A stretch of DNA of 64,000 nucleotides, from NCBI RefSeq assembly GCF_001039355.2, contig NW_019775676.1, forward strand, positions 144,405 to 208,404, read 5' to 3'. This stretch comes from Lingula anatina. Its lineage: Eukaryota > Brachiopoda > Lingulata > Lingulida > Lingulidae. The position numbers and the translations under genes were made by a program. This document shows, in pieces, positions 49,760 to 61,500 of the stretch (position 1 is its first letter; the number at the start of each line of letters is the position of its first letter). The notes beneath the pieces were generated by a model. The model had not been told where the DNA came from. It saw only the letters and a program-made list of their open reading frames with translations, and searched no databases.

Positions 49760-51497
49760 AGAGACTAGAGCTTACAACATGTCTGCCTTATTTTCACAAT
49801 ACAGCTGTTTAGCCAAACGTGGGCACCAGTGTTTGAGGGTGAAATAAAGAAACCCATGTAAGAAAGTGTAGACATTGTGTTTCATTATACCTAGCATATA
49901 TCGGTAGAATACTTCCATTAGTTTGCTTTTATAGGTTTATAATCTGTGTATTATGAATTATAATACAACATAAAACATCATCAGATAACTTAATAACTTT
50001 CCAACACGCATCTCCACTATATCTTATTTGGCTTCTCACATAAAGGACAGCTCTTTCAGCATGGCCATGTCTGTATACACTACAATGGCAGGAGGTCAAA
50101 TCATTTTTCATGCTATGTTTTTTATCTCCGTAAGCATCTGCAGTTCTAAGAGGTATTTCATTAATTTGCATGTGTTGTAGAGTACAGGTCATGTTCACTG
50201 TGCATAAGATAGCAAAAACGGCCAATGTAAAACTGGCTTCTTTTTAGTCAGTTGTGGGCAAGCATACATAGGATATTTGCATCTTATCGCGCCGACAGCA
50301 CATTTGCAGGCACAGAAAAAGTATTTTTGAACTATACTCATTCAATTCAAACAATCAAGAGAAAAGCAAACGGAACAAGTATGTAAATCACTTGAGAAAG
50401 CTGGACATGACATGCAGATTTGTGCAATTTAGGGATAAACTTAAATACTATGGATCTGAGCCCAGTCTAATGGCTGAGTTGGAAGATGTAAAAATGCAAA
50501 CTGGTGTAGCAGCCAAACAAAAAAACAACAGCAAATAAAGATGCATAAGATAGGTCATTTTGTCACTTTTGATGCAATAATAAATAATGTTGTCAATCAA
50601 CACTGAATTTTAATCATGAAAAACATATAACATGGTCTATAACAGGAGCGAACAGGAGATATATTTTCTGACAGTATTCCAAATTATCTTTGTTGATCCA
50701 TCCTCCATTTATGATGCTCTTCCAACAGAAAAATTAGATACTCGTCAATGTAAACATTAAAATCTGACCGTCTTCCAGAAGGCCCAGAAGACGGGCAATA
50801 AGATTACAGTTGCAGGACTACGAGAGTTCAAATTCACATAATGAAAATCACAATATTTGAAAAATGAAGACAGTGCATAAAATAATATTACATTATGTTT
50901 AAAGACATAAATTCCAATACAACTGCCTATGTGGAAATACAGAAAATTTGCAGAGGTTCAGGTGGATGGGAGTTAAAAGTCACATCTTGAAAATGCCAGT
51001 GTCTGAAAAAAATTTTTAAAAAACATAAGAAAAGTATTCCAATAAAGCTGCTCTTCAAACTTTCAATCTTGCTGTATTAACATGATATTAATAACCCCAT
51101 TGAGTTTGAGGATAATAAGACACTGTTATTCATCTATAGCATTAACGTTGGCATTACACAAAATACTTTTTGAAGACTAATTTGCAGTATTAAACAATAT
51201 TTACCTACGACTGTTAACATACCTGTGAATTAAATTTGAGGAAAAAACACTTATATACAAATACAACTTACAACTTATTTTCAAAACTTATTTTCAAGCT
51301 TATTTTCAAAACTTCATCTGTATTTAGTAACATTGATCACTCCTGTGAATTTCAAAACAATTGGCCCATCAATTTTCCTTCAAATGTGTTATAGGTGTTG
51401 CATATATGCTGAAAAAAGTGAAAAAACATCATAACTTCCATAAAAATGGCCCGATCATGCTGATTTTCGAACTTGCTTGCCTACTACCTATGCCCTG
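49760..51497. repeat. 1.7-kb repeat, second copy, ending at a single N
   Basis: Near-identical partner of 47090-48818, with only scattered single-base changes and small indels. The N at 51498 abuts it. Confidence 0.8.
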
Positions 51498-51498
51498 N

Positions 51499-53800
51499 TA
51501 TAAGCAATAACATATGGTAATCTTTAATAAAGGAGCTTACTTTAATTTTTATCCAATAATTCAGTTGCAAAGAAAGGTAACCACTATTACCGGTGGCCCA
51601 GAGGCTGGTCAAAATTTCAATGATCAAAAAAAAGGTGCGGCGACCTCACGATTTCCACACAAAGTACTGGCAATAGGGGAAAGCAATGGAAAGAGAGAGA
51701 ACAATATAAAACAATATCATTTCATCACAGTATTATTTCCATATAAATTATAGCATTGCCTTTTGCCAAACATCGATATTTAGATATTACCATTATATTC
51801 AGATTTCATATGCGATTCAAACCATGCGAAGTCATGTGTGCAAAGTTTACAAAGTGAAAATACAAAATACAACTTTTAATGGATTCATTTCATCGCTGTT
51901 TCATTACCCTTACATAATACATTATATCAGCCTTTTCTACACTGTTGGCACCACAAAATCTAGCGAGATGGGCCGTTCTGAGCAAAATCCATGTGCAAAA
52001 ATTAACTTAAAGGTGCACAGAATTATCCAGAGCGACGTCTGACAATATCCAGTGGACAAACTATCTGTGGTCCTAGAGGGGAAAACAAGTGCAAACTAAG
52101 TTACCTAAAGGACCGTTCCCAGACCCTTTTGTACTAACTTTGGAGCGATCTGTCTCCAAGGGGATTCTCGCCAAATTGCAATCAACTTAAGTGACTTAGA
52201 TGTCTGACACGCCTACTGAAGCTGATATGGGGATATTTACTATCGTTTAGCAGACATCTAAGCCGCTTAAGCCAAAAGCAATTTAGAGAGAAAACCCTTC
52301 GAGATGGACCGATCCCGTTAGATTAATCTAGGTATGGCAACCCAGTCTAAGTATATCCATCTCCTTGTGAACCAGACGGGATTAACGAGATACCTTTACA
52401 ACATAATGTAAGCTGGATTTATTTTTGACCCAAGATTGAGCATGAGCTTTGACAAACTTTTCACAAACTTATCACAAATTTGTCACCTGCCTAATTTCTT
52501 ACATTCAGCCGCGTCAGAGAAAAGGTTTAAAATGTGCTTTTTGCTTTCTGTTGAACCCAGAACACTACTGGGACATCTTGGTGTACACTCTCTCCTCACA
52601 GACGTTTAAGCTCTTGGTTAATCAATTTGATCGACCAGAGATGCGATTATATTGTAAACCAGTCAAACTTAAAACTGTTCCTCGACGCAATATGTTGAAT
52701 ATGTCAGCATGAACAACAGACTACAAGACATTACCAATTGTGGTAGCGGTGACATGGCGGCCAAAACACAATTGCGACCTTTGGCCGATGCCGTATCTAT
52801 CTGTTAAAAGTGTAATTACGGAAACGCCGATATGTCCCAAATGTACAATGGCCGCCTATCAAATTCAATCACCTTCGCCCAGGACTTCCAAAGTTAGTTA
52901 CTTCATCTTCTATAAATTGGTGTTTTGTTGCTGTGCCATATCCCTGTTGGTGTTAATGTCTTTCAGATAAAATTTTACAACATGCGCCAAATTTACGGAC
53001 GCCATGAAGTTAAATTTATGAACGCCAGACTCCCATAACCAACTCAAGCACCAATTACTAAAATAAGGTAATTTTTCATAGCATAAATATAACTCAAATA
53101 TAAATTTAAATGCATAACTAAATGTTTTCAATCATGTTATTGTGATGGACTCTGCTAAATATTAATAACTAGTATTCACCTTAATGTCACCAAGGTTTCG
53201 CCAACCTGGTCAAATTTCACAGTAATATGGTTTGGGCTGCAGTTATGAACCGCATCAATTTGGCATCAACTTCGGAATAAAGAAAGAAATTGGCATATAA
53301 GTTAAATATGGCAAAGCAAAGTTGATCTGAAAGTGCTAATAATGCTGACCTCTTTCAACTAACCGGGTCTAGTTTCAACTATTCCACAACCGTAGGGTCA
53401 AAGTTTTTTAACCAAATAAAAATGGTCTCAAGTCCTATCAAAATGTAACATTTGCCGCCAATGACTTACCACGCTATACGTTAATGTATTTATCAATATC
53501 TGGAGATTTAGAACCAGATCACGCTAACGTATCAAAAAGGCGTTACAAAAAACATCTCCCGTAAGAGACTTGGCCCTCCACTTTTTGCACCCCAATACCA
53601 ATTTCCTAAAACCACATCACTATCGTACAGAAACCGTGTCAGAATTTAAAAAAATGGCTCGAGATCCTCTGTAAATACTAGCTCTATTGACAGATGTGCC
53701 GGTTTAAGGTTAACGTCAAACAGGTTTGTTTCCATGGCAATGGCACCCACTCTGCTTTGACGTAATGATGTGCACCTGAGAGCACGTCAATTTCGTACAC
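51499..53800. other. Intergenic region with one MITE, no recognised gene
   Basis: Besides the MITE at about 52110-52350 I see only short open frames (for example 52449-52712) without recognisable domains or splice support. The right-hand part may hold the distal 3' UTR of the minus-strand ZNRF-like gene. Confidence 0.4.
52110..52352. mobile_element. MITE-like element, family member 2
   Basis: Inverted-repeat element. The left end is 'gaccgttcccagaccctttt', followed by 'ctgtctccaaggggattctc' and 'cttagatgtctgacacgcc'. The right half carries 'agacatctaagccgcttaag', 'caatttagagagaaaaccc' and 'gagatggaccgatcccgtta'. The arms are complementary over most of the length. No ORF. Confidence 0.65.
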
Positions 53801-55395
53801 CCAACTTTAACTGTGGCAGTAATTAAGGCAATATGGATTTTCAAATCAACTAATTTACTGAAGCAATATTATTTTTTCACTCATGTTTATCTTACTTTTC
53901 ACCCTAAATTTCAAAGTTTTACCTGCTACTCTGATATATGCTTTCAATATATAAAGCTAGTAAATTATTCCCACCTGGCAAAAATGACATGCAAGTGTTT
54001 ACTGTAAACCCTGAAACACATGCTTTCCTATTTTGTTACGAATTAAGATTAATTTTTCAGTACTCTGTAGCTTGCAATCACCGTATCTCAAATGAAACAG
54101 CATGTCATCTTGAGCAGTATGGAATTAAAAAAAAAACATTTAAAAAATGATTGGCAATTTTACCCCTTCCTTTTCACAAAAGAACCCTTTCATGCTCATC
54201 ATTTTGGTCTAAGTCCATTTATCTCAGAAATTGCAGTCATGTCAGTGCAATACTAGCTTAGATCAACAACTCCATTCATCAAAATTCTCTTCCTTTCCTG
54301 TGAAGACTGATTCAGCATCCACGCTGTTAATTCCTGAGAAAATTCCAAGGTTTCTTTGCTATTTTGATGATCAGTCTTTATTGTGTAACATCCTAAGTAA
54401 ATGTCTCCAAGGAATGAAGACGTTCTGTGCAACTCCCAAGCCAGTCTGAAAATGTTCCCTTTTTTCACCCAAAGATTTCTGTGCATGGAAAATCCACAAG
54501 AATTCTATTTGTCTTATGTCATACCTCCAAATATTCTTCAAGAAACTCGTCCAGACTCCAACTGCAATATTCCTTGGAATTATTCAGTTCTTGGCAACCC
54601 TTCAACATGAAATTGCCTTTAAATATTTTTTAAAATACAAAGTGCTCCACACAGAAACATACCAAAGCATGTCTCCTTTTTTTAGTGATCTGGAATATAA
54701 TTTTAGATTATTTAATATGGATTCCCTTGAAATTAGGCCACATTTTATATTTCCATTATTATGGTTGAAACTCAGGTGGATATTGAAGTGAGCTCTTCAG
54801 GTGGATTTCATACAAGTCTTCCAAAGTCAAACCTGTGTATGCAACACAGCATATCATCATCATCATGTTAGAAAACATTAGTGGTCTGGCAACTTTCTCT
54901 CTGAAAACAACATATCTCACTGACAAATGGCACCTTCATAAGACAAGGAATTCACTATACATTTAACATTCCCAGCTTTTTCCCCAACTGAGATTTCCAG
55001 GGTACCCTTGGCATTTCAATGCTTTGTTGTAAATCAATTCTAAGCTTATTCATGCTGCAAAAATAACCAGGAGTTTCTATGTTCAGGAAGTGTGAGAGCT
55101 GAGGCTTGACAGGACTGCTGCTCTTAGAGCATGGAGTGGCAATTAATGCTTATTTAGTAAAAATACATAACCTTACATCATTTTATGATTAACATGATGA
55201 CTTAGCTCTTCTGTACAACAACAGTGTCAGTTTATAAATAAAATATGCTTATGAACATTATTATCATGAAAATGAGTTCTTTTATTACTATCTACATCCA
55301 CTTGTTAAATTGTGGCAAAATTTTCTTCCATGTAGGAAAATCCTGTATTCTCTTATCACTATAATGATGAGCTGACTGGTATCCTCTGGCACATC

Positions 55396-55556
55396 ATTAT
55401 AATTGTGTTAGTTGTGACATTGTGTCCACTGTCACCTGACTGTGGTCATTGTGTTAGGTGTGACAGACACCTGGTTGTGATATATATTGTGTCCACTGTC
55501 ACATGACTATGGCAAATGTGTCAGGTGTGACAAACAGTCGGTTGTGACAATGTGTC
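55396..55556. repeat. Degenerate tandem repeat just after the ZNRF-like stop codon
   Basis: Several GTGACA/TGTCAC-rich units ('attgtgtccactgtcac(c/a)tgact', '(t/c)gtgtcaggtgtgaca') begin immediately beyond the stop codon (minus strand), in the presumed 3' UTR. Complementary TGTGAC/GTCACA words could pair into stems. Confidence 0.5.
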
Positions 55557-58500
55557 CTAATCAATGGGGTGCTCAGGGCAGGACCTATTTACATCAAACC
55601 ACTGATCAATGCACCTGAAAGAAAGAAAAATAAACTTTTAGGTAAAAAAGGTTTTTCATTGTCCTCTGTGTGATGATGGTTAAAAAGTAGATGGTTTCTA
55701 AAGAGTCGTGTAAACAAGGCCCTTAGATGAAGGGTTGATATTTAAAGCCTTAAAGGTAAAAAACATTGTTAATGTATTCGGAAAGAATAATTTATATCAA
55801 GAACATTTAAGTATCACTGTTGAGACTATGATGCCTTTTCATAAACACTGCACCTTTGAAAATTAACCAACTGACTGCAAAAACTGGTAAATACAAATAG
55901 AAATTATTCACTCACAGCCTCCAATATCTGTTAGGTTCAGAAAGAGATTATGTGTGATCAAACATCATCACATAAAAACATTGGTCACACTGGTATGGAG
56001 GAGGAGTGTTAACAGAGCTTTATGTACAATTTGAAGACTGGGGGAGGGTGGGGAGAGGAGGCAGTTGGACTGGTTGTATGTGCCATGATACCTTTATCAC
56101 ATAGGCTGNCTCACAGCCTCCAATACCTGTTAGGTTCAGAAAGAGATTATGTGTGATCAAACATCATCACATAAAAACATTGGTCACACTGGTATGGAGG
56201 AGGAGTGTTAACAGAGCTTTATGTACAATTTGAAGACTGGGGGAGGGTGGGGAGAGGAGGCAGTTGGACTGGTTGTATGTGCCATGATACCTTTATCACA
56301 TAGGCTGGTTGTAACTACACTTCTTTCCAAACTTAATATAAATATTTCTTATCAAAATGAGCCCACTACTGAGAAACCTGTTGGTTCCAATACAAATTCA
56401 GTTTGCAGTCTCCCGATGATGAGACAGAAGTGACCCATATCGAAGTAGGATGCCAATAACCTGCTAAAACTGCCAGTTTGGGACTATCAGATAGAAGTTT
56501 TTAAAATGATGTCCTGAGAAGGTGGGTCACCAGGGAAATCATAAAATATGTGGACTGCAGCAAGAGATACAGATGCACAATATTTTTTCAGACACATTGT
56601 ATTGATAAAATATTTATATTTAAAGCAAACTCTCATTGATACACAATCAAGAAAGTGCCCGAAACAGGACAACTGCACTTAAAAATCTTTTGTCTAAAAT
56701 AAGTGGATGATATTGAATTATACTGGGCTTCCATTCACACAGGTCATTGTAACTTCAGTTGAATTCCGTGGGGAGTAATATCTATTTATTACCAGAAGAC
56801 AGACACAACAGAATTTATCAATCAGTCTACTGGCCTGGGGCACTGTACAAGCTACAGTCAACCCAAGTTAGAGTCTTAATTCTTTCCCCAAAGATGAACA
56901 ACAAATAGTGTTTGGCAATTTTATTGATACAATCTCTTTCCACTTCTGATTGTATAGACTGAATAACACTGTTTAAGAACTTTTAGAAAACTTAAGTTTA
57001 CACAAAATATTTTGTGGTCATTTTTAGAGTTTACCAACAAAGATTTTCCCAACTGGGACATTCTGATGAGATCGAATCAATGAACAAAAGCCGTGTTAAG
57101 ACAAAGTCGGTCTTAAACCTGTTTTGGTCCAGATTTTACCAGTACAACAATAACCAACACTTTTCTTTGCTCACACTTATGTACAGAATGTTAAAATTTT
57201 GATATAATTTGTTAATTTTTTTAATGAGATCAGTCTATTATTTCTATCATGTCACTGACCTGGTGCAAAGGACAAACAGAATTTGGTGTTAAAGCCCATT
57301 CCCAATGTTATATTTATCAGTCCAAAAATACTGTAAATTTTAGCAGAAGTTTCAAAAAATTTTTCCATTCTTATTTCTGTAATGAAAACTCAAATATTAT
57401 ATATATATATATATATATATGTATATAAGTGACTTCATGAAATACTCACGGTTTATGATATACACAAAGACAAGGAAGGCGGGCAATGGTGTCACCCTGC
57501 TGGAGGTCCTCAAAACATATTACACATTCCCCCTTATCCTCTGTAAGCACATCCTCTGAAAATATAACAATAAACATGATAATTATGACAATTTAAATAT
57601 GATAAATGTGATATCTGATACTTTATTAAAAATTTTAATGAATTAAGAAGGTACTACACAATATCATGATGCGGTTATTGTGAACAGCATAACAGAAAAT
57701 CCCTTAAAGTAAAAAACAAAATACAGTAACAACTCTTTCCTGATGCTTATTTCATTAAAAAATCACAAAAAAAATATTGCTTCTAGTTTTAGACATCTAC
57801 ATACTTTATTTAAACAACAGGACTAAGCAGTCTAAGTTTCATATAAAAACTTGAGAATTTTCAAGAAACGCTTCTCCAAATCTCTTCAGAGTCAGTTCAA
57901 GTCCCACACCTGGACCCTCCTTTCAGAACCTCATTATTATCCACACCAAGCCCAGTATAACTACAGACCCTTAAGGAGCCTCAGACATAACCTACTCTAG
58001 AACACAAGCACCCCTTAGAGTGCCTCTTGTTCAATCAATATAGCGCCATTCCCCTCTCTGATCTCGGTCTATGGCTATTTATAGGCAACATGCTTCTATT
58101 AAGCTTTGGCTGAGATTCAATCTATGGGGCCCTTAAAGGGGACATTTTTTATTTTCATTTTCTTCTTCTGTTCATTCACTTAGTAGTATGAATATATATA
58201 TATAAATGCGTACATTTCATTGTTAACCTCTACTTCTTCTCAGGGTTTCTTCATTGCCTGAAAAGCACTCCCAGGAATATCACTTATGATATACACTGAT
58301 ACTAGTGATGACATACTGAAAAAGCACTGGAAGTGTGATCAAATGTCTACTAATAGATTCTGTCCTTTATATCCTGAATGAAAAAGATGGGACAAATGTC
58401 CCTGGCCAGACTGTCATATGACTCATTACTTGTTGTTGGTCAGCACTTTTGTTTTCTCCATCATTTTTGCTAAAATGCTTATGAAATCTAAACATGTACT

Positions 58501-61500
58501 CCTCTTAATTTCATTTTTTTTTTAATTTAAAATGTCATCCACTGTTCTACTGGCATCAGCTTATTATCCATTAGTATAGTGTATGCTCCTTCCAAACTAA
58601 ATGATGTCTGGAGCCTGCTAGCTGCGTCACAAAATGATTCAAGTCAAAATAAATAAAGGTAAGATCCAAGGCCACTTCTCATAAGTTTGTAAATTACAAC
58701 ATTTTATTATCATTTGTAACAATCCACTTAAATAATCTTATCTTAAAAGCTTTAAAAAAATCAAACTTCCAAGAATTTGTAGCAACTTAACTGAAAGTCA
58801 GATGCAATACCATAGGAACTATAAGTGAATATGTTTCAATCAAAGTCAACAGAAGAGAGCAACACAATTACAAATGCCCTTTATTTTGAGAAAAGTCCAA
58901 ATGCCTTCTTCCTGCCATATTTCTGTGAACAATTTGCAAGCCTTAAGCTTCATTAGTCCCTCTCAGATTCATGCTGTCGGAAGGAATAAAAACCAAGACA
59001 CACACAATCAGAACTTTTATGTTGACGGCAAAACGCTTCTGCAGGAATTCTTGGAAAACCACATCCAGCCAGCAAGGCTTGATGAACACATTGTCGATGG
59101 AAAGGCCATAAACCACCAAGAGATCCTTCCCAGACTCAATTTGTGAAGCAAATAAAAAACCTTTGATGTGTTGCCAGTGACTTTATAATTGATGAATATC
59201 TGATAAAAATGAAACGCATGCCTTGCAAAATTAAATAAACAAATTAATAAAATAAAACATGAAATTTTCAGCAATTATCTTCTAATCACCAAGGAGGTTT
59301 TACTTAATCAAAATATGGTTTTTGAACTCTTAATCTCTTAATTTTCACTGTCATGAGTAAGACCCCATTCCCAGAGATTAGATCGATCCAAACTAGATCG
59401 ACCTAACTCCCTGGGGGTTCACGCTAAATAGCTGTCAGCCGAGCGGGCACAAAAGTTAATTACCCCCTTACAGCTTCTAGTAGGCGGGACGGACATTTAA
59501 GCCGGATTATCTGACAGTAATCTAGTGAGACTCCCCACGGAGATAGATCGATCTAAATGTCTGGGAATACGCCCTTAAACTCACCAGACCTCATCCTAAT
59601 TAAGAAGGGATCATAACACTGATATGAGCAAGATTGGTGACATGTATTGGAATTTCCAGGAAAATGTTTTTTTAGCTACTTTACCTCAAATTCTAAATTC
59701 TATATATACTATGATCAATTTCAAATTAATGGGGAATAATATACTATAACATTATTTAATTACTGTACAATGTCCTAAACCTAACATATGATCCTTTTAA
59801 ATAAATAAATAAATATATATAATATAAAGCAAAAACAAATTGTCTAACAGGAGTGACCAATTACTTGGATGGGGGTGATATATTTAACAGTCGGTGATAA
59901 AAAAAAGAGATGTTAAGAACAATCTTAAGCAATTCAAGACCACAATCTACATACACCTTGTCATTTAAAAACTTCCAAACGATACATCATTTCAACAATA
60001 AGACCACCATATCATGCAAATTCACATAAAAATCCAGACTTTATTGTCCCCAATCGATCATTTAACACAAAAGTATGAGAACTTGAAAACATTTCCTACA
60101 AAACTCCATTATGATAACTGTTAAAGTCTAAATTTAGACGTGTTTCCAGCCAGTCTAGAATCAGCCCAGTTCTAAATGACGACTGTTCAGAGCCTATGTA
60201 GGACCAATCCATCGCCTGAGCAGGCACGCACCCCACGATCAGACAGACTATAGATACATTTTCTCATTGGCCTCTCAAAACAAACAGGAAATTACTTCAC
60301 AAGTGGCTCTTGCGTAAACAATTAGAACATACAGACGCACACACTTTGGACCATACTATCAAAGTAGGCAACTTGTCATATCAAACTGTAATTATTGCTG
60401 AGGTTTGAACAGGAATTGTTCACTGCCCAATTTGATCTAAATATGCAACCCATCCCTGCCACTGCTATGTATTCTATTATTCTTCCAAAACCAAATCAAA
60501 GTATGGCCATTGCAATAACATCCACTACCATCTCAGTCATCAAATCAGTCATCAAATCTCTCCAACATCCATTTCATTGATATTACCCTTCAATCAAGCA
60601 AATGCATACTGACCAAGTATATATACCTATTATAATAACACTGCATTATTACTTCAACATGTAGTGTATTTTAAAACATCCAATATTACTTCAGTTATCT
60701 CTTCCTGTTAATTTCCTTTCAACTGATCAATCAATGAATCAGTAGGTTGATCAGTCAGACATTCAACCAATCAATCAATCTTTCAGGTTCACATATTATA
60801 AATTCAGCTGACAACAGCACATCCCAGAAATGTCTATTATGTGGCTAAAATTACTTGATCAGTCTTTTTAATGTAAATACCTCTGGTTCTGCCTGTATTC
60901 AGTAACTTGTACAAAATCAGTTGTAATGATAGAGTAACATGATGTACATAAATGCCAAATACAAAATGCTACGAGCTGTATACAATGTTTGGTATCTGCT
61001 AACACGACCTTGTTCCATAGAAAAAAGCTCTAAGGAATGTTTGTTACCTTGATTGCAGGTCCAAATAAAAAAGGCCAGTTTTTAATCACATTTCAGTTAA
61101 AAAGTCAACTACTACGGTATATATCTGAGGAGGGGGTGAAGGGTAATGGGGAGAGAGAGAAAGAGAGAATTGTTGCGGATTTTAGGCAACCTTGGAAACC
61201 ATGGAAACTTGGAGAATTAATCAATCTGACACTGACAAGGCGCTCTCAATAAAACTGAGTACCCTGAGTTATATAGAGTTACTAAAAACTTTTATCAACA
61301 GTAAACCTTTGCTATTTCCACTAACACCCTGAATTTCAGACAGAGTTTCCAGAAATTTAACTCTATCATCAGCATGTCTCTGTGATGTCCAGTAACACCC
61401 TGAGATCTGTTTCAATAAACCCTGAAACTCAGGGTGCTCTCTGAGTGAAATCAATCAAACAAAACAGATTTTTTTGGTCTGAGTCTGCCAGCCAATATCT

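Noticed and set aside
52449-52970. Two short plus-strand frames with some Cys residues
   Set aside because: No recognisable domain, no plausible splice partners, and no repeat in the window to support conservation.
53813-54791. Cluster of short frames on both strands
   Set aside because: Most likely the long 3' UTR or downstream DNA of the minus-strand ZNRF-like gene. None resembles a protein family.
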